A stretch of DNA of 64,000 bases from an uncultured Thalassotalea sp. Its GTDB lineage: Bacteria; Pseudomonadota; Gammaproteobacteria; Enterobacterales; Alteromonadaceae. Every line of letters begins with the position of its first letter. Position 1 is the first letter of the stretch. A program made the translations under genes and the position numbers. The stretch covers positions 1-64,000 of the forward strand of contig CANMZP010000023.1 of assembly GCA_947502355.1 (NCBI GenBank). Direction: 5' to 3'. The notes under the pieces are model-generated. The model did no database searches. It was given only the letters and a program-made list of their open reading frames with translations, and was not told the origin of the DNA. Shown here piece by piece: positions 42,401-50,483 of the stretch.

Positions 42401-43990
42401 ATGCAAAACATTTCGCGTAGAGAGTTCCTTTCCTACGTCGGTGCGGTCGGCGGTTCATCGGCGTTACTTAAAACCAGTCTAGCGATGGGGCTGATGACAC
42501 AAGATAGTTATTCAGGGCCGGTAAAAATAAGGCCTCCTGCGCCTGGTCATAAACCCACGGTATTGATTTTAGGTGCTGGTATTGCTGGTCTAGCAACGGC
42601 ATTTGAATTAGAGCAAGCGGGTTATCAATGCATTATTTTAGAAGCCTCTTTTCGGCCAGGAGGTCGAAATTTAACAGTAAGAAATGGCGATAAAATTGAT
42701 GAAATGGGCAACCCACAAATTTGTGAGTTTGATAAACAGGATAATTTGTATTTTAACTGTGGGCCAGCGCGAATTCCTGGGCATCATCGTCGTTTGTTGC
42801 ACTATTGTAAAGCACTAAACGTGCCATTACAGATCAAAGCGAACAGCTCCAAGATGGCCTACTTCCATGATGACAAATCATTAAATGGTAAGCCAAAGCG
42901 GATCATTGAATACCATACGGATGTGCGGGGCTTAATGTCTGAATTGCTTTGGAAGTCGGCGGATGCCAATCAATTTGATCAGCTATTATCGCAAGAAGAT
43001 GTTGCCAAGCTAATGACGTTTTCTAAGACGTATGGCGATCTAACTGAAAATGGTAAATACATTGGCAGTGAGCGGGCCGGTTCAACAACCGATCGCATGC
43101 TGGACTACCCCAAGCCACCTGTTCCGCTTGAACTAAAAGAAATGCTTGATAGTCGGTTTTGGTACGGTGGCTTATTAGGTGCCGAAATTTATGATTGGTG
43201 TGAGCCGCTCATGGAACCTATTGGTGGCATGGATGCGGTAGTCAACGGTTTTTTAAAGCAGCTCGATAATGCGCCGGTATTAAACGCTCAGGTAAAAAAA
43301 ATATTCAACCGAGAAGATGGGGTGGAAGTGACCTATGAACGAGGCGGGCAATTTCATACTGTGCGAGCGGATTATTGTTTTAACAATATTCCAGCGTATT
43401 TCATGAAAGGCATTGAGAATAATTTCAGCAATACCTATCAAACTGCGTTAGACAGTATTAAGCGTGGTCACTTATTCAAAATTGCCTACCAAATGAGTGA
43501 TCGATTTTGGGAGCGTGATGGCATTTATGGCGGGATTAGTTACACCTCAGAGCCCGTTTCGCAAATTTGGTATCCCTCACATGATATTCACGCCTCGAAG
43601 GGGATTTTACTCGGTGCCTACACATGGGATCCCAAAGTTAGTGCAATGTTTGAAGCGATGTCGCCGCAACAGCGCTTAGACGCAGGGGCAGCATGTGGTG
43701 AAAAAATTCATCCAGGTTATAGCCAATATATCGAGAACGGTATCAGCATTCCCTGGGCCCGGATGAATCATCAAATGGGCTGTGGCATGCAGATGAGTAA
43801 GGACGACTTTAAACAATACTTTCCCATGCTACAAAAACCAGAAGGCCGACATTTCATGATTGGCGATCAAATAAGCCACCACAGCGGCTGGCAAGAAGGA
43901 GCGCTAGCCTCAAGTGAGCAAGCATTAACCCAGTTAAATTTAATGCTTGATAAGCAAATTTACGCAGGGGGAGAGCGTCATGTTAAATAA
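42401..43990 (+). CDS. Tat-exported flavin amine oxidase/dehydrogenase
   Basis: This 529-residue FAD enzyme of the flavin monoamine oxidase family has a twin-arginine signal (SRREFLSYVG, then a Gly/Ser/Ala-rich segment), so it folds in the cytoplasm and acts in the periplasm. The FAD-binding motif GAGIAGLATAFELEQAG starts at about 58, with EASFRPGGRN (81-90). The C-terminal HFMIGDQISHHSGWQEGALA is the second FAD-contact signature. It should oxidise an amine or amino acid to an imine. The next gene is a cytochrome c whose start overlaps this stop by 11 bp. That suggests cytochrome c, not O2, as electron acceptor, as for NicA2 with CycN in Pseudomonas putida S16. The substrate is unknown. Confidence 0.85.
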   Translation: MQNISRREFLSYVGAVGGSSALLKTSLAMGLMTQDSYSGPVKIRPPAPGHKPTVLILGAGIAGLATAFELEQAGYQCIILEASFRPGGRNLTVRNGDKIDEMGNPQICEFDKQDNLYFNCGPARIPGHHRRLLHYCKALNVPLQIKANSSKMAYFHDDKSLNGKPKRIIEYHTDVRGLMSELLWKSADANQFDQLLSQEDVAKLMTFSKTYGDLTENGKYIGSERAGSTTDRMLDYPKPPVPLELKEMLDSRFWYGGLLGAEIYDWCEPLMEPIGGMDAVVNGFLKQLDNAPVLNAQVKKIFNREDGVEVTYERGGQFHTVRADYCFNNIPAYFMKGIENNFSNTYQTALDSIKRGHLFKIAYQMSDRFWERDGIYGGISYTSEPVSQIWYPSHDIHASKGILLGAYTWDPKVSAMFEAMSPQQRLDAGAACGEKIHPGYSQYIENGISIPWARMNHQMGCGMQMSKDDFKQYFPMLQKPEGRHFMIGDQISHHSGWQEGALASSEQALTQLNLMLDKQIYAGGERHVK

Positions 43991-44612
43991 ATCTTTTTTA
44001 GTCTTGAGCCTATTGGCTTGCTTAGCGTTTAGGGTCAATGCCGAACAAGCGGTAACGCCACCTGGACTGGAATATTGCACGGTTTGTCACGGTAGCCAAT
44101 TAAAGGGCAACAGCAATATTGGTGCACCCAGGCTAAGTGGCTTATCAACTTGGTACTTATCGCGCCAACTACGCAATTTTAAACAAGGCGTGCGCGGGGC
44201 ACACCCCGAAGATGTCACCGGTAAAGAAATGATGTCGATGGTTACGCATCTATCCGATCAGCAGTTAACAGAAATCGTGGAGTGGATAACCACCACCGAA
44301 TCTGAACTGCCGCGCCCGAGCATTAGCGGTGATATTCAGTCTGGCAAAGCGCTCTATAAAAGTTGTGCAGTGTGTCATGGCGAAGGTGCACAAGGCAATG
44401 AGCAACTAGGTGCACCCAAATTACGAGGCTTGAATGATTGGTATATTTTAACCCAGTTAAATCATTTCCGTCAGGGCTTACGCGGCATCGAAACACGCGA
44501 TGCCTTTGGTCAGCAAATGCAAGCCGCAAGTCAAATCCTGACGACAGAACAAGAGGCGACCGACATTGCTTCTTACATCCAGCAATTATCCATTACCAAA
44601 AGTAAATCTTAG
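43980..44612 (+). CDS. Dihaem class I-type cytochrome c
   Basis: This 210-residue secreted protein has a signal peptide (MLNKSFLVLSLLACLAFRVNA) and two CXXCH haem-binding motifs, CTVCH (33-37) and CAVCH (129-133). Each is followed by a similar GxxQGN...GAPxLxGLxxWY block, so it is a tandem duplication of a cytochrome c domain (cytochrome c4-like). The start 43980 is chosen because GGGGGAGAG precedes it and it begins the signal peptide. It overlaps the amine oxidase gene, implying a stoichiometric partner that carries electrons towards terminal oxidases. Confidence 0.9.
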   Translation: MLNKSFLVLSLLACLAFRVNAEQAVTPPGLEYCTVCHGSQLKGNSNIGAPRLSGLSTWYLSRQLRNFKQGVRGAHPEDVTGKEMMSMVTHLSDQQLTEIVEWITTTESELPRPSISGDIQSGKALYKSCAVCHGEGAQGNEQLGAPKLRGLNDWYILTQLNHFRQGLRGIETRDAFGQQMQAASQILTTEQEATDIASYIQQLSITKSKS

Positions 44613-44623
44613 GAGAAATACAC

Positions 44624-45118
44624 ATGAAAAAGCACATTTTATTGGCCGCAACGGCACTATTTGCGAGCAGCAGTTTTGCTGAGGTTACTCGTCACGCATT
44701 ACCGAATAATAGCACCTTTCCAATCTCCCGTGGGGTTGAGGTGACGCCCGATACCACCTTGATATTTCACAGTGGAATGGTGCCGGGTCCGGTAAATCCC
44801 GAAGCAAAACGAGGCAGTCGCGAATACTTTGGTGATACGCAAACGCAGGCCTTAAATGTATTTAAGCGATTAGAGGCATCACTGAGCGATCTTGGCGTAG
44901 ATTTTTCGGATGTGATCAAGATGCAGGTTTTTCTAGTTGGTGACCCAACAATGGAAGGAAAAATGGACTTTGCTGGGTTTATGAAAGCTTACAGCAAATA
45001 TTTTGGTACCAAGGAGCAACCGAATAAACCGGCACGCTCAGCGTTTCAAATTGCAGGTCTAGCAGGCGGTCCTAACATGCTGGTCGAAATTGAAATGGTC
45101 ATTGCTAAACCAAAGTAA
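44624..45118 (+). CDS. Secreted RidA-family imine deaminase
   Basis: This 164-residue RidA/YjgF-family protein has an unusual N-terminal signal peptide (MKKHILLAATALFASSSFA, cleavage before Glu20). The RidA core follows: GMVPGPVN near 51, TQALNVFKRLEASLSDLG, and PNKPARSAFQIAGLA with the imine-binding Arg138 and Glu155. RidA hydrolyses reactive imines/enamines to ketones and ammonia. Placed 11 bp after the cytochrome gene, it would process the imine made by the exported amine oxidase, in the same compartment. A secreted RidA is uncommon and strongly supports a periplasmic pathway. Confidence 0.88.
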   Translation: MKKHILLAATALFASSSFAEVTRHALPNNSTFPISRGVEVTPDTTLIFHSGMVPGPVNPEAKRGSREYFGDTQTQALNVFKRLEASLSDLGVDFSDVIKMQVFLVGDPTMEGKMDFAGFMKAYSKYFGTKEQPNKPARSAFQIAGLAGGPNMLVEIEMVIAKPK

Positions 45119-45212
45119 CCAGACAACATCGGTTCGGTATGGGCGCCGAATCGACTCTTAAATTAAAAGATATTCTATTTATAAATAACGACATACTCAT
45201 TAGGGAGATACC

Positions 45213-47798
45213 ATGCCAAAATTATCAATGCTTAGCAAAGGAATTAAAACAGGCTTAGTGACCTGGGCAATCACTACGGTTTCCATGTCAACAGCATATG
45301 CAGATACCGCCGTGGCTTCAGAAGAAGAGGCTGAAATGGAGCAAATTGTCATCACCGGCTCAAGAGGGGCACCTCGCTCGGTCGCCGATTCGAGTGTGCC
45401 GGTGGATGTCTTTAGTGAGGGCGATTTAAAAGCAGTGCCTTTTACCGATACCAATGACATTTTAAAAACCTTGGTTCCGTCTTATTCATTACAGAGGCAA
45501 CCGATTTCTGATGGTGCTTCATTTATTCGTCCCGCTTCTTTACGCGGAATGCCAACCGATAAAACCTTGGTACTGGTCAACTCTAAACGACGTCACCGCT
45601 CGGCATTGGTACAAATTGGTGGCTCAGGCACCCAAGGGCCAGATATTGCCACCATTCCGGCCTCTGCACTTAAAGGGGTTGAGGTGTTACGCGATGGTGC
45701 CGCCGCCCAATATGGCTCAGATGCTATTGCCGGGGTAATTAACTTTGTTTTAAAAGATAATGATGAAGGAGGCTCTTTTTCGATTAATAGCGGACAAACC
45801 TATGAAGGTGATGGCGACCAAGTAACCATGACCGGTAACCTAGGTTTTGCGCTTGGCGACAATGGTTATTTCAGTATTTCTGGGGAGTTTTCAGATACGG
45901 ACTCAACGTCTCGCTCAGAACAGTACTGTGAATCTTGGTGGTGTGCAACCGATCCTGAAAACCCTTATTTGAGCGATCCGGCCTTTGTAGAGGGAATGAA
46001 GACCGCTAATTTGGGGGGCGAAAATGTCGTACAACCCTGGGGCCAACCAAATACCTCAGCAACTCGTGTTTTCTTCAATAGCGGCTATGAAATTAATGAG
46101 TCTATGAAGCTTTATGCTTATGGTAACTACTCAGACAGCGAAGGCGATGGTGGCTTTTATTATCGTTATCCGGGAAATGGCACGATTGAAAACTTACGTC
46201 AAGAAGATGGCTCCATCTACAATCCTTTGGAAAAGTTCCCCGGTGGTTTTACGCCAAGGTTTAACGCAGATATCACCGATTATTCATTGGTTACTGGTTT
46301 GGAAGGTGAATTTGCCAATGAGCTGACCTATGATGTGAGTGCACGTTTTGGATCGAACGAAGTTAAATATACCCTTGAAAATACGATTAACCCATCAATG
46401 GGGGCCGCATCACCTACGTCATTTCGACCCGGTGATTTGATAAATGAAGAGTTGCAATTTTCGGTCGATTTTACCAAATTTGTTGAATTTGGTTTGTATT
46501 CCGATGTGTTGTTTGCCTTTGGCTTAACCTATATGGAAGAAGTGTATGAGATAGTCGAAGGCGATGACGATTCCTATAAAGCCGGTGCTTATTCGGTTGC
46601 CGATCCTTGGGGTTTTTGTGAGAACAATGTGGCAACGAATGCGGGGCTCGCTGTTATCGACAGTGGCTCAAGTCTTGATTGTGACGATCCAGATGACCCT
46701 GTGTATACGGCGGTTGGTGTCGGTTCAAACGGCTTCCCAGGTTTTTCGCCAGAATATTCTGATGACTATGATCGGGACATGAAGGGTATTTACCTTGACG
46801 TGAGTACGGATCTTAGCGAAGCGTTATTTGTGCAAGGGGCGATGCGTTATGAAGATTATTCCGATTTTGGGGATGAACTTGTCGGTAAGGTTGCCTTTAA
46901 GTATTCATTAACGGATGACTTTAATTTGCGTGGCTCAGCGGGTACCGGGTTTAGGGCACCAACACCTGGTCAGCAAGGTACAACCAATGTATCGACCCGT
47001 TTACCCGATGGCTTCCCGGTTGCTACAGGCCTATTCCCGGCCTTGAGTCCGGTTGGTGAAGCGCTTGGAGCACAGCCATTGTCACCAGAAAAATCGGTTA
47101 ACTATTCATTAGGCTTTACCGGTAGCATAGATCAATTGACCTTAACTCTGGACTTTTATGGGATCGAATTAGAAGATAGGTTTTATGCGGTATCAACTAA
47201 AAGTGTATCGACCAACCCAGACGATATTGACGCCTATGAAAACTATCTGGCACTGGAATCTGCTGGCGTAGAAGGCGCAAATACGATAGGTGGGGTTAAT
47301 TACTTCCAAAATGCCTTCGATACCGTTACCAAAGGTGCAGATTTTGTGGCTACCTACAATATGGGGGATACCATATTAACGGGTGCGGTTAATTATAACG
47401 CTACTGAAATCGACTCTGATGCGTCGCAATACCTTAATGCCGAAGATGAATTTGATTTGGAGAATGGTATTCCCGAATGGCGAAGCGTGCTATCGGCCAA
47501 GCACACTTTAGGTTCGTTGAGTATGTTGGTAAGAGCCAATGTCTATGGTTCATATGAAAACGCTATCGATTCAGCCGCTACAACGGTTCAAGAATATGAT
47601 GCCAGTGTCTTATTTGACATGGAGTTGAGTTATCAACTTACTGATAGCATGAGCATTATGGCGGGTGCCAGAAATATCTTTGATACATATCCTGACAAAG
47701 ATGAAGGCGATGACTGTTGTGGTAATGTGTACTGGTCTAGCAATATTGTTGACTGGCAAGGAGGATACTACTACACAAGTTTAGATTATTCGTTTTAA
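45213..47798 (+). CDS. TonB-dependent outer-membrane receptor
   Basis: This 861-residue TonB-dependent receptor has a signal peptide (cleavage near TAYA, residue about 32) and a TonB-box-like segment EQIVITGSRG. The plug domain (about 55-185) includes LVLVNSKRRHRSALVQIGG and VEVLRDGAAAQYGSDAIAGV. A 22-strand barrel ends in DWQGGYYYTSLDYSF, with the terminal Phe needed for BAM recognition. It is the last gene of the amine-oxidase cluster, 94 bp after ridA, and probably imports the substrate or an amine-bearing peptide or natural product. No Fur box was seen. Confidence 0.9.
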   Translation: MPKLSMLSKGIKTGLVTWAITTVSMSTAYADTAVASEEEAEMEQIVITGSRGAPRSVADSSVPVDVFSEGDLKAVPFTDTNDILKTLVPSYSLQRQPISDGASFIRPASLRGMPTDKTLVLVNSKRRHRSALVQIGGSGTQGPDIATIPASALKGVEVLRDGAAAQYGSDAIAGVINFVLKDNDEGGSFSINSGQTYEGDGDQVTMTGNLGFALGDNGYFSISGEFSDTDSTSRSEQYCESWWCATDPENPYLSDPAFVEGMKTANLGGENVVQPWGQPNTSATRVFFNSGYEINESMKLYAYGNYSDSEGDGGFYYRYPGNGTIENLRQEDGSIYNPLEKFPGGFTPRFNADITDYSLVTGLEGEFANELTYDVSARFGSNEVKYTLENTINPSMGAASPTSFRPGDLINEELQFSVDFTKFVEFGLYSDVLFAFGLTYMEEVYEIVEGDDDSYKAGAYSVADPWGFCENNVATNAGLAVIDSGSSLDCDDPDDPVYTAVGVGSNGFPGFSPEYSDDYDRDMKGIYLDVSTDLSEALFVQGAMRYEDYSDFGDELVGKVAFKYSLTDDFNLRGSAGTGFRAPTPGQQGTTNVSTRLPDGFPVATGLFPALSPVGEALGAQPLSPEKSVNYSLGFTGSIDQLTLTLDFYGIELEDRFYAVSTKSVSTNPDDIDAYENYLALESAGVEGANTIGGVNYFQNAFDTVTKGADFVATYNMGDTILTGAVNYNATEIDSDASQYLNAEDEFDLENGIPEWRSVLSAKHTLGSLSMLVRANVYGSYENAIDSAATTVQEYDASVLFDMELSYQLTDSMSIMAGARNIFDTYPDKDEGDDCCGNVYWSSNIVDWQGGYYYTSLDYSF

Positions 47799-47832
47799 TC
47801 TAAAAGATTTTTCTCACCGCTAAGTAATGAAC

Positions 47833-47861
47833 AAAAGCCGTCTTGGAGACGGCTTTTTTTT
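47833..47861 (+). terminator. Intrinsic terminator of the amine-oxidase cluster
   Basis: AAAAGCCGTC (47833-47842), loop TTGGA, GACGGCTTTT (47848-47857) and further T to 47861. It lies 35 bp past the receptor gene stop. Confidence 0.93.
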
Positions 47862-47874
47862 ATCTCAAATTTAA

Positions 47875-47895
47875 TAGTGGTCAAATTAATCACTA
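47875..47895 (+). promoter_or_regulatory. Candidate upstream activator site for the psp promoter
   Basis: TAGTG-N11-CACTA lies about 115-135 bp upstream of the sigma-54 promoter, a usual enhancer distance. A second inverted repeat ATTGTT-GTAA-AACAAT is at 47972-47987. PspF binds such upstream sites in enterobacteria; no pspF gene is in the window, so the factor is inferred. Confidence 0.35.
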
Positions 47896-48009
47896 AGGTG
47901 GTCAAAAAAGCAAAAGCTTGGTTTTTTACAAAGGTTTTACAAATGGGGTGTTTTGCTGTTTTTTGGTTTAAATTGTTGTAAAACAATGGTTTAAAGTGTT
48001 TTTGCTAGG

Positions 48010-48026
48010 TTGGCACGCCACTTGTA
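48010..48026 (+). promoter_or_regulatory. Sigma-54-type promoter of the psp operon
   Basis: TTGGCACG-CCAC-TTGT matches the -24/-12 consensus TGGCACG-N4-TTGC, with GG and GT separated by exactly 10 bases (GT replacing the usual GC). It sits about 55 bp upstream of the first gene of the pspA operon. Psp operons are sigma-54/PspF-dependent in enterobacteria. Confidence 0.75.
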
Positions 48027-48080
48027 ATATATTTACCATCGTTAGCAATAATTACAAAACAATGTAATCAGGAGTTTAAA

Positions 48081-48398
48081 ATGAACACGTTAACCAAAAA
48101 AGCAACCGTTTTAGCCACTTTACTTACTACAGCTGTTTTAATGACTGCACCAGCAAAAGCTGAGCAGTTGGTATCACTGGAAACCGCGGTTGGTCAGTTT
48201 GTTACACAACAAAGCCGTTTGGTTAGCAAAGACGTAAACCACATGATTGCTAATAATATCCAACAAAAAATCGCCAGCTTTAATGTTGATGCTTTATATC
48301 AGTTAGACATGCTTACACCGAATGTAACCATTACGGATATCGCTAAAAACAGCAAAAGCGAAGCATCTGAGCAAACAACACAATTTTCACCAAAATAA
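48081..48398 (+). CDS. Secreted psp-operon leader protein of unknown function
   Basis: This 105-residue protein has a signal peptide (MNTLTKKATVLATLLTTAVLMTAPAKA) and a 78-residue mature part predicted helical (VSLETAVGQFVTQQSRLVSK, NNIQQKIASFNVDALYQLDM), with a polar tail. No family was recognised and there are no cysteines. It is the first gene after the sigma-54 promoter and 11 bp before pspA, so it should be induced with the phage-shock response. A periplasmic member at the head of a psp operon is not part of the enterobacterial pspABCDE set. It could sense or buffer envelope damage. Confidence 0.7.
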   Translation: MNTLTKKATVLATLLTTAVLMTAPAKAEQLVSLETAVGQFVTQQSRLVSKDVNHMIANNIQQKIASFNVDALYQLDMLTPNVTITDIAKNSKSEASEQTTQFSPK

Positions 48399-48409
48399 GG
48401 AATACACTC

Positions 48410-49072
48410 ATGGGTATGTTTTCAAGATTATCAGACATTATTAACGCCAATATTAACAGCTTGCTTGAGAAAGCGGAAAATCCTGAAAAAATGATCAAAT
48501 TGATCATTCAGGAAATGGAAGAAACCATTGTTGAAGTTCGCTCACAAGCAGCCAAAAACATTGCCGAGAAAAAGTCACTTGAAAGACAATTGGCTCGTGC
48601 AGAAAAAATGGTGAGTAACTGGCAGCAAAAAGCCGAGTTAGCCATTAGCAAAGGACGTGAAGACCTAGCTCGTGTGGCCCTGCAGGAAAAGCATAAAGCG
48701 GCACAGGAAATTGAGCAAATGAATACCGATCTTGTAACCGTCGATGAGTTACTCGTAAAGGTACAAGACGATGCCCAACGTTTGCAAAGCAAATTGCAAG
48801 AAGCGAAACGTCGCCAGCAAAGTTTTGTCATGCGCAAGCAATCTGCCAGTGTACGATTGAAAGCCAAACAACAAACCCACAGTGTCGACATAGATCACAG
48901 CATTGAAAAGTTTGATCGTTTTGCACAAAAAGTCGATGACATTGAGGCACAGGTTGAAGCGTATGATTTAACCAGCAACCCGTCATTAGAAAGTCAGTTT
49001 CAAGCCCTAGAGAATGAAGACTCTATTGAACAAGAGCTGGCACAAATGAAGCTAAAAGTAGCAAACGGTTAG
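48410..49072 (+). CDS. pspA: Phage shock protein A
   Basis: This 220-residue PspA/IM30 protein (E. coli PspA 222) has an N-terminal amphipathic helix MGMFSRLSDIINANINSLL, then the helical hairpin with EKMIKLIIQEMEETIVEVRS and a long coiled coil to about residue 150. ESQFQALENEDSIEQELAQM near the C-terminus is typical. It binds stressed inner membranes as oligomers, an ESCRT-III relative, and in enterobacteria also inhibits PspF. It is second in the operon, 11 bp after the secreted leader protein. Confidence 0.96.
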   Translation: MGMFSRLSDIINANINSLLEKAENPEKMIKLIIQEMEETIVEVRSQAAKNIAEKKSLERQLARAEKMVSNWQQKAELAISKGREDLARVALQEKHKAAQEIEQMNTDLVTVDELLVKVQDDAQRLQSKLQEAKRRQQSFVMRKQSASVRLKAKQQTHSVDIDHSIEKFDRFAQKVDDIEAQVEAYDLTSNPSLESQFQALENEDSIEQELAQMKLKVANG

Positions 49073-49111
49073 GCTAGCTTGCCTAGCCATCATAGAGAAG
49101 AGGGTTAAGTT

Positions 49112-49213
49112 ATGTTGCCATTGAGCATGATGTTTACGTTATGGATAGTCCCTGTTGTTACTTTTTTTATGGGGGCTGCTATTTTTTCTTTCGCAAGATA
49201 TTTGCAGTCTTAG
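49112..49213 (+). CDS. 33-residue membrane peptide in the pspB position
   Basis: A short gene with AGAGG upstream encodes MLPLSMMFTLWIVPVVTFF followed by MGAAIFSFARYLQS: one transmembrane helix and a short basic end. It lies between pspA and pspC, exactly where pspB is found in other proteobacteria, but lacks the cytoplasmic coiled coil of PspB (74 residues in E. coli). It may be a minimal PspB-like partner of PspC or an unrelated small protein. It was called on position, ribosome-binding site and composition. Confidence 0.6.
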   Translation: MLPLSMMFTLWIVPVVTFFMGAAIFSFARYLQS

Positions 49214-49282
49214 ATTTTGCAGATTTAATTTATAAACCGTCTAAATTTCTACAGCTCAGCTGGAAATTATTAGGAGACCATT

Positions 49283-49492
49283 ATGAGTCGTTATCAGTAC
49301 CGAGTGAACCGTCCTTTAGCAAAGGATTTATTAAACAAAAAGTTATCAGGTGTGTGTGCAGGTCTTGCCCGCCATTTTGAAGTACCACGCTTATTGGTAC
49401 GTGCCGCGGTAGTGATTGTTGGTTTTATGGTACCAACAACAACGCTGGTAGCCTATATTGTTGCGGCATTGATTATGCCAAACCGTCGATAA
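49283..49492 (+). CDS. pspC: PspC-domain protein, short form
   Basis: This 69-residue protein consists of just the PspC domain: NKKLSGVCAGLARHFEVPRLLVRA (the conserved K-x-x-G-V-C-x-G-x-A core) and one transmembrane helix VVIVGFMVPTTTLVAYIVAAL. E. coli PspC is 119 residues, with an added C-terminal part that is absent here. PspC senses envelope stress with PspB and releases PspF from PspA. TAGGAGA lies before the ATG. It is third or fourth gene of the psp operon. Confidence 0.88.
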   Translation: MSRYQYRVNRPLAKDLLNKKLSGVCAGLARHFEVPRLLVRAAVVIVGFMVPTTTLVAYIVAALIMPNRR

Positions 49493-49558
49493 TCAATGCA
49501 TTTGTTTTAACGTAACGCGTAAATGCAATTCAAGTTTTAAGGAGTAGGAAGTCCCCAT

Positions 49559-49897
49559 ATGTCATTTTTTAAATCATTTTTATTGGCTATTGTTGCAACC
49601 CTAGCGCTAACGTACATTTTTGGGGTGAGCTTAATGGAATGGTTTGATATTCGTATTTATCTTGATGATGAATACGTACAACCCATAAAAGCAATTAGCT
49701 TGTCAGCTCTGGTGAGTGTGGTGTTTGTGATTGCGGCTATTGCCATCGTCCTCAGTGTTTTTGGCGGCATTATTTTTGCCTTTATGTTAGCTGCTGGCGC
49801 ATTAATGTTGGTTAGTGTAGGAGTGTTCTGGCCAGTGTTTCTAATCGCTATCATCATTTGGTTATGCTGCCGCGAAACTGATCAGCAAGCCAATTGA
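49559..49897 (+). CDS. Psp-operon multi-pass membrane protein
   Basis: This 112-residue hydrophobic protein has three or four transmembrane segments (about 5-24, 45-65, 67-85 and 88-104). An acidic loop with IRIYLDDEYVQP lies between the first two. No family could be named. It follows pspC by 66 bp on the same strand with AAGGAG and AGGAAG upstream, so it is probably the last gene of the psp operon, in a position comparable to pspD. Function unknown. Confidence 0.65.
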   Translation: MSFFKSFLLAIVATLALTYIFGVSLMEWFDIRIYLDDEYVQPIKAISLSALVSVVFVIAAIAIVLSVFGGIIFAFMLAAGALMLVSVGVFWPVFLIAIIIWLCCRETDQQAN

Positions 49898-50021
49898 TAA
49901 AGATTTCGGCAGTTTTCACCTAATTAGCTTAAAAAATTGTTTAAATTTGCTAAATGTCATTGAGAGAAGTTGTTAAATAAGAGATTATTTAACAACGTAA
50001 TCATTCTAATAAAAAAATACC

Positions 50022-50474
50022 ATGAACATAATAAACAAACTCATCTTTGGCCTTTGTGCATTCTTAAGCTGTGGTGTTGCTCTAGCAGCGCCAATTAACG
50101 TTAGCGACGCTTACATCAGAGAAACTATTCCAGGGACAACCATCAGTTCGGCGTATATGACCATTGAAAATACAACCGATAAACAACGTAAATTGGTGGG
50201 CGTATCGTCTAATATAAGTAAGCGAATAGAATTACACGAGCATTCCATGGCAAATGGGATGATGCAAATGCAGCAAGTAGAATCTATTATTATTAAAGCA
50301 AAAGAAAACGTTGTTTTACAGCCACATGGCTATCACATCATGATTTTTAATTTGGACACACCATTAAGGGCGGAGCAACAGGTTGAACTTACCTTATTGT
50401 TTGCTAATGGTGATACGCAGTCGATTACTGTTCCTGTTAAAGGTAAAAAGCAATTAAAACATCATCACCATTAA
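50022..50474 (+). CDS. PCu(A)C copper chaperone
   Basis: This 150-residue secreted protein has a signal peptide (cleavage near ALAAP) and the PCu(A)C cupredoxin-like domain. The copper ligands are visible as ELHEHSMANGMMQMQ followed later by PHGYHIMIF, the H(M)X10MX21HXM motif. A terminal HHHH tail may add metal binding. Such proteins deliver Cu(I) to the CuA or CuB centre of cytochrome c oxidase in the periplasm. DUF2333 follows 9 bp downstream. No cox genes are in this window. Confidence 0.9.
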   Translation: MNIINKLIFGLCAFLSCGVALAAPINVSDAYIRETIPGTTISSAYMTIENTTDKQRKLVGVSSNISKRIELHEHSMANGMMQMQQVESIIIKAKENVVLQPHGYHIMIFNLDTPLRAEQQVELTLLFANGDTQSITVPVKGKKQLKHHHH

Positions 50475-50483
50475 GGATTACAA

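Noticed and set aside
45133-45150. TTCGG/CCGAA hairpin between the RidA and TonB receptor genes
   Set aside because: A 5-bp stem with no T-run is too weak to call a terminator; it might be a processing site, but nothing supports that.
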